Assembly: GCA_022841465.1 (NCBI GenBank)
Contig: JALHRL010000001.1
Coordinates: forward strand, 326,632-367,965
Direction of reading: 5' to 3'
Length of the DNA: 41,334 nucleotides
Source of the DNA: Bacteroidia bacterium
GTDB taxonomy: Bacteria; Bacteroidota; Bacteroidia; B-17B0; Aurantibacillaceae
Of this stretch, positions 23,490 through 32,232 are shown piece by piece (position 1 is the stretch's first letter; each line of letters starts with the position of its first letter). The position numbers and the translations under genes are program-made. The notes under the pieces are model-generated. The model did no database searches. It saw nothing but the letters and a program-made list of their open reading frames with translations, and was not told the DNA's origin.

Positions 23490-25688
23490 TTAACGACCTC
23501 TTCTTGTTTTATTATTAACTAAAGGTTTTTTACTTTCACTTGTTTCTGCAAACTCCATATTTAGTTGTTTCTTTAACAAATCAGCATTTACAATTATAAC
23601 TTTTACGGTATCGCCTAAAGCATATGTTTTTCCGGAATTTGCACCTACATAGCGGAAATTATCTTCATCAAAATGATACCTATCACCTTTTAAATCTCTG
23701 CTGCGAATCATGCCTTCACATTTGTTTTCAATAATCTCTACATAAATTCCCCACTCTGTTACACCGCTAATTACTCCGTCAAATTCCTGCCCAATTTTAT
23801 CAGACATAAATTCAACTTGTTTAAACTTAACAGATGCTCTTTCTGCTTCAGCGGCCATACGTTCCATATCACTGCTGTGTTTACATAAATTTTCTAGTTC
23901 TTTTTGATTGGAATACGTTTCTTTATTCAACCTGGCTTCCAGTAAGCGATGTACCATTACGTCCGGATATCTTCTAATGGGGGATGTAAAATGTGTATAA
24001 TAATCAAAGCCTAAGCCGTAGTGCCCGTTGTGATCGGTAGTGTAAATTGCCTTAGGCATACTACGTATTGCTAAAATTTCAATTATGCTTTGCTCTTTTT
24101 TCCCTTTAATATCTTTTAATAGTTTATTAATACTATCTACCGATTTCTTTTTGCTGCCAACATCTACTTTATAGCCAAAACGTGCAACAAATCCGGTAAG
24201 TTGATTCATTTTTTCTTCGCTAGGCACATCGTGAATTCTGTATACACATAAGTTAGATGGGTTGCTTCCTTTTTTACTGTTTTGATTTACCGCTCCTTTT
24301 GGTTTTCCTAAAAACTCGGCAACTTTACGGTTGGCTAATAACATAAAATCTTCAATTAATTTATGTGCATCTTTTTGAGTTTTAAAAAATACGCCCAGAG
24401 GTTTTCCATCTTCATCTAAATTAAACTTTACTTCGGCCTTATCAAAAAACAAGGAACCTTTTTCTGTTCTATCTTTACGTAAAATTTTTGCAAGTCTATC
24501 TAATACCATTACTTCCTCTTTGTAATCTCCATCTTTTCCTTCTATCATTTCCTGCACTTCTTCGTAGGTAAATCTTCTATCGCTGTTTATAATGGTTTTA
24601 CCAAACCACTCATTTAAAATTTGTCCTTCGTTTGTTATTTCAAACACGGCACTAAATGTATACTTTTCTTCTCTAGGCCTTAATGAACAAACAAAATTAC
24701 TCAGCACTTCTGGCAACATTGGTATACAACGATCTACTAAATAAACCGAAGTGGCTCTGTTAACAGCCTCTTTGTCTAACACTGTACCCGGTTTTAAATA
24801 ATGGGTAACATCTGCAATATGAACACCTACTTCCCAATTTCCATTATCTAGTTTTAATAAGGATAAGGCATCGTCAAAATCTTTTGCGTCAAAGGGGTCA
24901 ATTGTAAAAGTAGTAATGTCTCTAAAATCTCTTCTTCGTTTTATTTCTGTTTCTTCTATTTTTAAATTCAGGTTACGTGCATAATATTCTACTTCGTCTG
25001 AAAATTTTTCGGGTAAACCAAACTCCGACATTATCGCGTGCATTTCGGTTTTATGTTCGCCCGGATAACCAAATACTTCTGCTACTTCTGCAGTTGGGTT
25101 TTGGTCGCCTTGTTTCCATTCTAAGAATTTAACCAGTACTTTTTGCCCGTCTTTAGCATCGTTAATGCGGGTTAAATTGACAAAAAAATCAACATGAATT
25201 TTTGTGTTATCCGGAATTACAAATGCAAATTTTTGTGATAATTTAAGCGTACCTACAAATTGAGTTTTTGCTCTTTGTAAAACCTCTACCACTTCTCCTT
25301 CTTTTCTTTTACCGCTTTTTCTGTTAGAAAGTACAATCTTTACTAAATCGCCTTGCAATGCATCTTTTGTTTTTCGGAATGGAATAAAAACGTCATTTTC
25401 TCTATCTTCAATAACCACAAAAGCGGTACCCATGGAGGTAAAATCAATAGTTCCCGATAAATACTGTTGTGTTTGTTTAATGGTAAATTTGCCCACTTCT
25501 TTTTCAATTACAAAACCATTTTGTTTAAGTGCTTGTAAAGTTTCAATTAACTGCAACCTGTCAGAGTCTGAATTAATTTCCATTGCAGCTCCAATTTGTT
25601 TGTAATTAAAAGATTTTTCGGAGTTGTGTTGTAAAAAGGCAAGCACCTCTTCAAATAGAAATTTTTTAGGTTTTTTGTTTTTTGACAT
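23490..25688 (-). CDS. rnr: Ribonuclease R
   Basis: The 732-residue 3'-to-5' exoribonuclease has the RNase R order: N-terminal winged helix (about 7-70), two cold-shock domains (about 70-215), the RNB catalytic domain (about 240-580, with 'IDPFDAKDFDDALSL' supplying the metal-binding Asp cluster and 'HIADVTHYLKPG' and 'FTSPIRRYPDVMVHRLL' as the usual blocks) and a C-terminal S1 domain (about 630-715, 'FDGVISGVTEWGIYVEI'). A basic tail (NNKTRRGR) follows. The function, degrading structured RNA in the cytoplasm, is well established for the family. No oddities are seen; the next gene upstream (purN) is 56 bases away. Confidence 0.95.
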   Translation of the reverse strand: MSKNKKPKKFLFEEVLAFLQHNSEKSFNYKQIGAAMEINSDSDRLQLIETLQALKQNGFVIEKEVGKFTIKQTQQYLSGTIDFTSMGTAFVVIEDRENDVFIPFRKTKDALQGDLVKIVLSNRKSGKRKEGEVVEVLQRAKTQFVGTLKLSQKFAFVIPDNTKIHVDFFVNLTRINDAKDGQKVLVKFLEWKQGDQNPTAEVAEVFGYPGEHKTEMHAIMSEFGLPEKFSDEVEYYARNLNLKIEETEIKRRRDFRDITTFTIDPFDAKDFDDALSLLKLDNGNWEVGVHIADVTHYLKPGTVLDKEAVNRATSVYLVDRCIPMLPEVLSNFVCSLRPREEKYTFSAVFEITNEGQILNEWFGKTIINSDRRFTYEEVQEMIEGKDGDYKEEVMVLDRLAKILRKDRTEKGSLFFDKAEVKFNLDEDGKPLGVFFKTQKDAHKLIEDFMLLANRKVAEFLGKPKGAVNQNSKKGSNPSNLCVYRIHDVPSEEKMNQLTGFVARFGYKVDVGSKKKSVDSINKLLKDIKGKKEQSIIEILAIRSMPKAIYTTDHNGHYGLGFDYYTHFTSPIRRYPDVMVHRLLEARLNKETYSNQKELENLCKHSSDMERMAAEAERASVKFKQVEFMSDKIGQEFDGVISGVTEWGIYVEIIENKCEGMIRSRDLKGDRYHFDEDNFRYVGANSGKTYALGDTVKVIIVNADLLKKQLNMEFAETSESKKPLVNNKTRRGR

Positions 25689-25744
25689 ATTACCTAAAGA
25701 TAAAGTAAAAATTGTACAATTAATGGGGATTTTTTTAACCGAAA

Positions 25745-26308
25745 TTAAAGTAAACGCTCCACAGCTAAAGGATAATACTTGTACTCCAACTCGTGTATTT
25801 TAGTAGCCAAAGATTGAGGGGTTTCATCTTCACTTAAATTAACTTTTTCTTGAAGTATTATTTTTCCTTTATCGTATTCTTCATTCACAAAATGAACCGT
25901 TATTCCACTTTGCTTTTCTTTATTATTAATAACGGCTTTATGCACATTCATTCCATACATGCCGCTTCCACCGTACAATGGCAAAAGAGAGGGGTGAATG
26001 TTTACTATTTTTTCCGGAAAAGCTTTAACCAATTTTTCCGGAATTTTTAATAAAAAACCTGCTAAAATAATTAAGTCTATTTTTTCGGTTTTTAAAAAAT
26101 CAATTATTTGATCGGTGTAACTGTGCAATGCTTCTTTGCTTATTATTTGCACTGTTTTTTTGTGTTTTTCGGCTCTTGCAATTACTCCGGCATCATCTTT
26201 ATTGGTAATTACCAGTTTTATTTTAATACGAGAATCGTTTTTAAAGTAATTAATAAGGTTTTCGGCATTTGAACCTTCTCCACTTGCAAATATGGCCGCG
26301 TTTATCAT
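25745..26308 (-). CDS. purN: Phosphoribosylglycinamide formyltransferase
   Basis: A 187-residue cytosolic enzyme transferring formyl from 10-formyl-THF to GAR in purine synthesis. The GAR-phosphate loop is ASGEGSNAENLI near the N-terminus; catalytic residues appear as N103, H105 (NIHPSLLP) and D146 (EEYDKG), the triad known for PurN. It has the normal length. It is divergent from lgt and 56 bases upstream of rnr, a grouping common in Bacteroidota. No other purine gene is next to it. Confidence 0.93.
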   Translation of the reverse strand: MINAAIFASGEGSNAENLINYFKNDSRIKIKLVITNKDDAGVIARAEKHKKTVQIISKEALHSYTDQIIDFLKTEKIDLIILAGFLLKIPEKLVKAFPEKIVNIHPSLLPLYGGSGMYGMNVHKAVINNKEKQSGITVHFVNEEYDKGKIILQEKVNLSEDETPQSLATKIHELEYKYYPLAVERLL

Positions 26309-26379
26309 GGCGCAAAATTAAGGATTAAATATGGAAACGAATATTTCAATTAATTAAATTGGGTTGAAATAAGAAATAT

Positions 26380-26387
26380 TACATTTG
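26380..26387 (+). promoter_or_regulatory. Near-leaderless promoter element of lgt
   Basis: TACATTTG matches TAnnTTTG exactly and ends only 4 bases before the lgt ATG at 26392. If used, transcription would start at or next to the ATG and the mRNA would be leaderless or nearly so. The -33 region (TTGG/GTTG around 26359-26365) is weak. Confidence 0.4.
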
Positions 26388-26391
26388 TACA

Positions 26392-27237
26392 ATGATATTG
26401 AATTATATAGAATGGAATCCGAGCCCGGAAATATTTACCATTCCCGGTATCGACTGGCCATTGCGGTGGTACGGTTTGTTATGGGCAACTGCATTGTTGG
26501 CGAGTCATTTTATTATGAACCGCATTTTTAAACAAGAAGGAAGAACAAACAAACAACTTGATTCTTTAACCTTGTATATTATTTTAGGAACTATTATTGG
26601 AGCAAGGCTTGGGCATTGCTTATTTTATGGCCCTTTATGGGATGTTTTTGATGGTCAGGGGAATTTAATTGAAGAAGGCTATTTATCGCACCCTTTAAAC
26701 ATGTTAAAAGTGTATGAAGGCGGTTTAGCAAGTCATGGTGGTGCTATAGGTATTATAGTAGGCGCATTAATGTACTCCAGAAAGGAAAAAGAAAATATTT
26801 TTTGGTTATTTGACAGATTAGCGGTGGTTGTTCCTTTGGCAGCTTGTTTTATTAGGCTGGGGAATTTAATGAACAGTGAAATAATTGGGATTCCAACAAC
26901 ATTACCATTTGGCTTTATCTTTAGGCAAATTGATGATATACCAAGGCATCCTGCTCAATTGTATGAAGCAATATTTTGCGCACTTCTTTTTATACTGATG
27001 TATTGGTTATGGAAAAACAAAAGAAATGAAAAGGGACGTGGATTTATGTTAGGGGTAATGTGTGTTTTATTATTTACAGAGCGCTTTTTTGACGAGATGG
27101 TGAAAGAAAATCAATCGGCCTTTGAAAATAGCCTTCCTTTTAACATGGGGCAAATATTAAGTATTCCTTTTGTATTAATGGGAATATGGTTAATATGGCG
27201 TTCTAAATCGCAACCAAAAACCGAAAACGAATTATAA
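26392..27237 (+). CDS. lgt: Prolipoprotein diacylglyceryl transferase
   Basis: This 281-residue inner-membrane enzyme with about seven helices moves a diacylglyceryl group from phosphatidylglycerol to the lipobox Cys of prolipoproteins. Family blocks are visible: 'WPLRWYGLLWA', 'GARLGHCLFY' (H75), 'EGGLASHGGAIG' and 'RLGNLMNSEIIG' (R155, N158, E163), plus the C-terminal 'RFFDEMVKENQ'. It is needed for the many lipoproteins in this window. It ends against a strong bidirectional terminator shared with dnaA. No unusual features. Confidence 0.95.
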   Translation: MILNYIEWNPSPEIFTIPGIDWPLRWYGLLWATALLASHFIMNRIFKQEGRTNKQLDSLTLYIILGTIIGARLGHCLFYGPLWDVFDGQGNLIEEGYLSHPLNMLKVYEGGLASHGGAIGIIVGALMYSRKEKENIFWLFDRLAVVVPLAACFIRLGNLMNSEIIGIPTTLPFGFIFRQIDDIPRHPAQLYEAIFCALLFILMYWLWKNKRNEKGRGFMLGVMCVLLFTERFFDEMVKENQSAFENSLPFNMGQILSIPFVLMGIWLIWRSKSQPKTENEL

Positions 27238-27266
27238 AAAAACCCCCGAAATTTCGGGGGTTTTTT
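27236..27266. terminator. Bidirectional terminator between lgt and dnaA
   Basis: A near-perfect palindrome with A-run, CCCCCGAAATTTCGGGGG core and T-run. It serves both convergent genes. Confidence 0.9.
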
Positions 27267-27267
27267 G

Positions 27268-28704
27268 TTAGCTGGTAATACTAATCTTTTTCTCTAATTC
27301 TTCTATATAAGCTTTAAAACGTTTATCGGTATCCATTAAATTGTTTACCGTACGGCAAGCATGTAATACTGTTGCATGATCTTTACCACCGCAATGCATT
27401 CCTATGGTTGCTAAAGATGACTTGGTCATGTTTTTCGCAAAATACATTGCAATTTGACGTGCCTGAACAACTTCGCGTTTACGGGTTTTTGATTTCATGG
27501 TATCAATTGCTAAATCAAAATAATCGCAAACTACTTTTTGTATATAATCTATTGAAACTTCGCGAGCGGTACTCTTCACAAACTTATCAATCATTGCCTT
27601 CGCTAAATCAAGTGTAATTGTTTTCTTGTTTAAACTTGATTGGGCAAGTAATGAAATTAATGCGCCTTCTAATTCGCGAACGTTAGAGGTAATGCTATAT
27701 GCTAAATATTCAATCACTTCTTTAGGTAACTGAATACCTTCGTTGTAAACCTTTTTTTCTAAAACTGCAATTCTGGTTTCTAATCCCGGAGATTGTAAAT
27801 CTGCACTTAAGCCCCATTTGAAACGAGACAATAAACGTTGTTCAATTCCTTGGATATCTACAGGAGCTCTATCGGCTGTTAAAATAATTTGTTTGCCTAA
27901 TTGGTGCAAATGGTTAAAGATATGGAAGAACACATCTTGTGTTTTGTCTTTTCCGGCAAAATATTGTACATCATCAATAATCAATACGTCAATCATTTGG
28001 TAAAAATGAATGAAATCGTTTTGGTTATTGTTTTTAATTGACTCAATAAACTGAGTAATAAATTTTTCTGATTGAACGTATAATACTGTTTTGTTCGGGA
28101 AGTTCTTTTTTACTTCTATTCCAATAGCTTGCGCTAAGTGGGTTTTACCTAAGCCAACTCCTCCGTATAATAATAATGGGTTAAAGGCATTTCCTCCGGG
28201 TTTTTGTGCTACTGCAAATCCGGCACTTCTTGCAAGGCGATTACAATCACCTTCAACAAAATTATCGAAACTATAGTTAGGGTTTAACTGAGATTCTACT
28301 TGAACCTTTTTTAAACCCGGAATAATAAATGGATTTTTAATAGTGCTGTTGCTAATGTCAATTGGCATTGAAACAGCAGGGTTTTTTAAATTGGTGTTAA
28401 TGTTGGGTAATTTAAAGGTAATGGGTGTTTCGGTTTTTCCTGACGCATTATCCATTATAATATTGTACTCCAATTTCCCTTCAGGGCCTAATTCTTTTCT
28501 TATTACTTTTTTAATAAGAGAGATGTAATGTTCTTCAATCCATTCATAAAAAAACTGAGAGGGAACTTGTATGGTTAATACGTCATCATTTAATTTAACC
28601 GCTTTAATTGGTTCAAACCATGTTTTAAAATTTTGAGGACTAACATTGTCTTTAATAATTTGTAAGCAACCGGCCCATACTTGTTCTGCTGTTTTTTCTT
28701 TCAT
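27268..28704 (-). CDS. dnaA: Chromosomal replication initiator DnaA
   Basis: The 478-residue initiator has an N-terminal helicase-loading domain (1-80, 'VWAGCLQIIKDNVSPQNFKTWFEPI'), a variable linker (about 85-145), an AAA+ ATPase (Walker A GGVGLGKTH near 181-189, Walker B IDDVQYF, sensor region 'RLLSRFKWGL') and a C-terminal DNA-binding domain with the signature 'CGGKDHATVLHAC'. It binds DnaA boxes and opens the origin. I see no cluster of TTATCCACA-type boxes in the flanking intergenic DNA, so the origin need not be adjacent. No dnaN follows; dnaA stands alone, as often in Bacteroidota. Confidence 0.96.
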   Translation of the reverse strand: MKEKTAEQVWAGCLQIIKDNVSPQNFKTWFEPIKAVKLNDDVLTIQVPSQFFYEWIEEHYISLIKKVIRKELGPEGKLEYNIIMDNASGKTETPITFKLPNINTNLKNPAVSMPIDISNSTIKNPFIIPGLKKVQVESQLNPNYSFDNFVEGDCNRLARSAGFAVAQKPGGNAFNPLLLYGGVGLGKTHLAQAIGIEVKKNFPNKTVLYVQSEKFITQFIESIKNNNQNDFIHFYQMIDVLIIDDVQYFAGKDKTQDVFFHIFNHLHQLGKQIILTADRAPVDIQGIEQRLLSRFKWGLSADLQSPGLETRIAVLEKKVYNEGIQLPKEVIEYLAYSITSNVRELEGALISLLAQSSLNKKTITLDLAKAMIDKFVKSTAREVSIDYIQKVVCDYFDLAIDTMKSKTRKREVVQARQIAMYFAKNMTKSSLATIGMHCGGKDHATVLHACRTVNNLMDTDKRFKAYIEELEKKISITS

Positions 28705-28881
28705 TATAATTGCCCTTTCACTAAAATTTAAATAGTTATTAGAATATGTTGTTTATAGTAATTAACTGTTACGTGTTTGTAAATATACTTGTATTATTTG
28801 TTTTGGCAACAAAAAAATAAAAAATTTTTTTTCGGAAAATTTTCTAGAAAAATTTGCTTGTTTAAATTATTTTTTTACCCC
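28705..28881. other. AT-rich intergenic region upstream of dnaA
   Basis: This 177-base gap is the dnaA promoter region on the minus strand; a possible -7 element on that strand is TATATTTA (complement of 28780-28787). It also contains a small palindrome TTTTCTAGAAAA and long A/T runs near 28807-28880. I find no consensus DnaA boxes and no coding potential. Confidence 0.5.
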
Positions 28882-29826
28882 CTAATAAATTTTGCAAATG
28901 CTGTTATTTTGAAGCAAACTTTTTTTACCTAAATGAAAATGCAGATCTATTCTTCCAATCCAAATACCTGCCCAGCCAACTTGCGTTATCTGAACCTTCT
29001 TACCCTCTGCATTAACCGTAAAATCAGGCTCTTGGAGGAAGGTGTGGGTATGACCACCAATTATTAAATCAATATTTTTTGATTTATTTGCGAATTGAAT
29101 ATCGGAAATTTTATCGGTACTATACTTGTATCCTAAATGCGATAAGCAAATAACAAAATCACATTTTTTTTGATGCTTTAAAATTTCCGAAATTTTATTT
29201 GCATGTTCAATTGTATTTTCGTATACTAAGCCTTGACGATTTTTTGGCGCAATTAATCCGTCTAAATCTATTCCAACACCTAACACCCCAATTTTTAAAT
29301 TCCCACGCTTAAAAACCTTATAGGGTTTAATTTTCTCATGTTTTTTTAAATCAGTATTTTCAAAATTATAATTGCAGTTTAAAAAATCGAATTTTGCATG
29401 CGGCATTTGTTTTATCAAATTTTCAATTCCTAAATCAAAATCGTGATTCCCAAAAGTGGTGGCATCGTATTGCATTAAACTCATTAATTTATACTCTAGT
29501 TCTCCTTGAAAATAATTAAAATACGGAGTTCCCTGAAATACATCTCCTGCATCCAATAATAATACGTGATTACCTTCGTTTCTTATTTTTTCAATAAGGG
29601 CAGCTCTTTTAGAAAACCCACCTTCTCCCGGGTATTTAGCATCATTTTCCGGAAAGGGTTCTATTCTGCTATGCTGATCGTTGGTGTATAAAATGGTTAA
29701 TACTTCTACTTCTTTTTTATTATAAAAGTTGTTACTTCCAAGCAAAGGCAATCCTCTTAAAGCAGCTGCTGTGCCAAATGTATATTTAATAAAATCTCTT
29801 CTATTTACTAATTTCCAATCTTCCAT
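28882..29826 (-). CDS. Metallophosphatase half of a split 5'-nucleotidase
   Basis: The 314-residue protein is the catalytic domain of the 5'-nucleotidase/UshA family alone. Metal-site blocks: D50-Q-H52 (YTNDQHSR), DAGD (92-95), GNHD (126-129), SHLG and GGHTH. A twin-arginine-like leader (NRRDFIKYTFGTAAALRG) at 8-24 suggests Tat export. The usual C-terminal substrate-recognition domain is absent and is encoded separately by the overlapping upstream gene (29801-30544). The two proteins presumably work as a complex in the periplasm on nucleotides or sugar phosphates. The split itself is observed; complex formation is inferred. Confidence 0.88.
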   Translation of the reverse strand: MEDWKLVNRRDFIKYTFGTAAALRGLPLLGSNNFYNKKEVEVLTILYTNDQHSRIEPFPENDAKYPGEGGFSKRAALIEKIRNEGNHVLLLDAGDVFQGTPYFNYFQGELEYKLMSLMQYDATTFGNHDFDLGIENLIKQMPHAKFDFLNCNYNFENTDLKKHEKIKPYKVFKRGNLKIGVLGVGIDLDGLIAPKNRQGLVYENTIEHANKISEILKHQKKCDFVICLSHLGYKYSTDKISDIQFANKSKNIDLIIGGHTHTFLQEPDFTVNAEGKKVQITQVGWAGIWIGRIDLHFHLGKKSLLQNNSICKIY

Positions 29827-30544
29827 CTGTAAAAGGAATTATTTTTTTCCCGGTATAATTTAAGTGCATACAATAATTAATAATGGCGTCTCTTATTTTG
29901 AAATTTATTTTTTCTGAACTAAAAGCTTTTTTTCCAAAGCTAAAATTATCGCCTCCTAATGCAAGATAATCGGAAGTAATTAATGTGTATTTCTTTTCTT
30001 TTACAATAATTTCTCCATTCACTTTTGCTTCAATAATTATATTATTCTTTGCATGAATTATACCACCTAAAAAAGCATGTTTTTTATCAATAATTATATT
30101 TATTATTTCTAATAATTCAGTACCACTTATTTCTAAAATTTCAATTTCATTATCAAAGGGCATTAATTCAAATATGGCGTTTACATTTACTACCCCTTTA
30201 TTAATATTGGCTCTTAAGCCTCCTCGATTCATTAAAATAAAGCCTTTCAGCGTTTTTCCTTTTATACTATCAACAGCCCATTTTATGGCATCACACACAA
30301 AATTTCCTAAGGTTGTTTCATCTCCGTCTTTGGTTAAACTGCTTTCGCATTCTACCAATTCTTGCTCCATTTTAGTGGCTAAAACTTGTTTAAAAGGATT
30401 TATTAAACTGTCATAATGTAAGCTTGTTTTTTCGTCTTTTAATTTAAAATGTTTTGCTTCTGTTTTATCAATGCATTTTTGAGTTTTGCACGAAATAAAA
30501 TTCAATGTAAACAGTACAATAATTATATTTAATTTGCGTAACAT
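29801..30544 (-). CDS. 5'-nucleotidase C-terminal domain lipoprotein (partner half)
   Basis: A lipoprotein signal (lipobox NFISC, Cys19) precedes about 215 residues of the 5'-nucleotidase C-terminal domain: 'TTLGNFVCDAIKWA', 'LMNRGGLRANINKGVVNVN', 'LMPFDNEIEILEISGTEL' and 'YTLITSDYLALGGDNF', the blocks that bind the nucleoside part in full-length enzymes. No catalytic metal site is present. Its gene is first in the pair and overlaps the metallophosphatase gene by 26 bases, so translation is coupled. The lipid anchor would hold the complex to a membrane while the catalytic half comes by Tat. Confidence 0.88.
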   Translation of the reverse strand: MLRKLNIIIVLFTLNFISCKTQKCIDKTEAKHFKLKDEKTSLHYDSLINPFKQVLATKMEQELVECESSLTKDGDETTLGNFVCDAIKWAVDSIKGKTLKGFILMNRGGLRANINKGVVNVNAIFELMPFDNEIEILEISGTELLEIINIIIDKKHAFLGGIIHAKNNIIIEAKVNGEIIVKEKKYTLITSDYLALGGDNFSFGKKAFSSEKINFKIRDAIINYCMHLNYTGKKIIPFTDGRLEISK

Positions 30545-30622
30545 ATATTTACATTTGCTAAGATAACATTCTTACAATTTAAATAAATGAAAAATAAAAT
30601 TGTTAACCTTAAATTTAATTAA

Positions 30623-31030
30623 ATGCTTGTTTCTGAAATAAAAATTAGAGTTAGATATGGCGAAACCGATCAAATGGGTTATGCTTATTATGGTATTTAT
30701 GCACAGTATTATGAAGTGGGTAGGGTAGAAACCATGCGGACGTTGGGCTTTTCATACAAAGACGTTGAAAATAAAGGGATAATGATGCCTGTTTTAGAGT
30801 ATAATATTAAATACAAAAAACCCGCTTATTACGATGATGAATTAACGTTAGTTACCAAGCTAACGGAAATTCCGGGCGGTGTTAAGCTAACATTTGCAAC
30901 AGCGTGTTATAATCAAAATAAAGAGTTGTTAAACAGTGGTTTTGTAACACTTGCCATTATTGATAAAAACACCAATAAACCGTGCCGTTTACCGGATTGG
31001 TTTTTAGATGAATTAAAAAAGTTTTTTTAA
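30623..31030 (+). CDS. YbgC/4HBT-family acyl-CoA thioesterase
   Basis: A 135-residue hot-dog-fold protein with the 4HBT signature 'RYGETDQMGYAYYGIYAQYYEVGR' broken here for reading: the catalytic Asp is in ETDQMGY, about residue 16. Thioesterases of this type hydrolyse short or aromatic acyl-CoA; YbgC is linked to the Tol-Pal envelope system in proteobacteria. The length is usual. It is divergent from the 5'-nucleotidase pair and 55 bases upstream of a DegT aminotransferase, with no functional tie evident. Confidence 0.88.
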   Translation: MLVSEIKIRVRYGETDQMGYAYYGIYAQYYEVGRVETMRTLGFSYKDVENKGIMMPVLEYNIKYKKPAYYDDELTLVTKLTEIPGGVKLTFATACYNQNKELLNSGFVTLAIIDKNTNKPCRLPDWFLDELKKFF

Positions 31031-31085
31031 GGATTTATCATTAATTTCTACAATTTATTTAAGTATATTAGCTAAATTTTTTTAA

Positions 31086-32225
31086 ATGGTTACCGAACAG
31101 AAAATTCAAATGGTTGACTTAAAAAGTCAATACGAAAAAATTAAACAAGAGGTTGATAAAGGCATTCAAGATGTTATAAATAACACGGCATTTATTAATG
31201 GCCCTGCTGTAAAAGAATTTCAAAAAGACTTAGAGGATTACTTAAAGGTCAAACACGTAATTCCTTGTGCTAACGGAACGGATGCGCTTCAAATTGCCAT
31301 GATGGCATTAGGTTTAAAACCGGGGGATGAAGTAATTACCGCCAATTTTACTTATGTGGCAACAGCTGAAGTAATTGGATTACTTGGTTTAACACCTGTA
31401 TTGGTAGACGTTAACAAAAATACCTTTGATATTAATATTGAAGCGATAGAAAAAAACATTACTCCCAAAACAAAAGCTATTGTTCCGGTACATTTATACG
31501 GACAGTGTTGCGATATGGAGAAAATTATGGCCCTTGCTAAAAAACATAATTTATTCGTAATAGAAGATGTTGCCCAAGCATTAGGCGCTGATTATATTTT
31601 TACGGATGGTACACGAAAAAAAGCAGGAACAATTGGAACGGTTGGTTGCACTTCTTTTTTCCCAAGTAAAAATTTAGGTTGTTATGGAGATGGTGGTGCT
31701 ATTTACACGAATGATGATGAACTGGCCGCAAAATTAAGAATGGTAGCGCATCACGGACAAAGTAAACAATACGTGCATGATGTTGTTGGTGTTAATTCGC
31801 GACTAGACTCAATACAAGCGGCAGTTTTAAAGGTGAAATTAAAACACCTTGATACTTATGCAGCTGCTAGAAATAGAGCTGCAGATTTTTATGACAAAGC
31901 TTTTGCCGGTTGTAAAAAATTAATTACGCCTGCACGTGCTAAAAATTCAACGCACGTGTTTCATCAGTATACTCTGCAACTTGTGGGAATTAATCGAGAT
32001 GCTTTACGTGAATTTTTATCCTCTAAAAATATTCCGAGTATGATTTATTATCCGATTCCACTTCACATGCAAAATGCATTTAAAAGTGATAGATATAAAT
32101 CCGGAGATTTTCCGGTAACTGAAAAATTATGTGCAAATGTAATTTCATTACCCATGCATACCGAATTAAATGAAGAAACTTTAAAATACATTACAGATGG
32201 TGTATTAGAATTTTGTAATAAATAA
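31086..32225 (+). CDS. DegT/DnrJ/EryC1/StrS-family sugar aminotransferase
   Basis: The 379-residue PLP enzyme shows 'NGTDALQIAMMALGLKPGDEV', the PLP-ring Asp region 'VIEDVAQALGA' and the Schiff-base Lys195 in 'FFPSKNLGCYGDGGA'. These enzymes transaminate nucleotide-linked keto-sugars for surface polysaccharide. Start choice: ATG at 31086, with a second ATG at Met9 (31110) giving the common 'MVDLKSQY' family start. Downstream genes make UDP-glucuronate and UDP-xylose (32233, 33564) with short gaps (7 and 8 bases), so the three likely form one nucleotide-sugar operon. The precise sugar is unknown. Confidence 0.9.
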   Translation: MVTEQKIQMVDLKSQYEKIKQEVDKGIQDVINNTAFINGPAVKEFQKDLEDYLKVKHVIPCANGTDALQIAMMALGLKPGDEVITANFTYVATAEVIGLLGLTPVLVDVNKNTFDINIEAIEKNITPKTKAIVPVHLYGQCCDMEKIMALAKKHNLFVIEDVAQALGADYIFTDGTRKKAGTIGTVGCTSFFPSKNLGCYGDGGAIYTNDDELAAKLRMVAHHGQSKQYVHDVVGVNSRLDSIQAAVLKVKLKHLDTYAAARNRAADFYDKAFAGCKKLITPARAKNSTHVFHQYTLQLVGINRDALREFLSSKNIPSMIYYPIPLHMQNAFKSDRYKSGDFPVTEKLCANVISLPMHTELNEETLKYITDGVLEFCNK

Positions 32226-32232
32226 TATTGAA

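Noticed and set aside
28766-28787. GTTACGTGTTTGTAA as a regulon operator upstream of dnaA
   Set aside because: The half-sites are in the wrong orientation and spacing for the island dyad.
28705-28881. Replication origin next to dnaA
   Set aside because: The gap is AT-rich but I see no cluster of TTATCCACA-type DnaA boxes; skew analysis of the genome would be needed.
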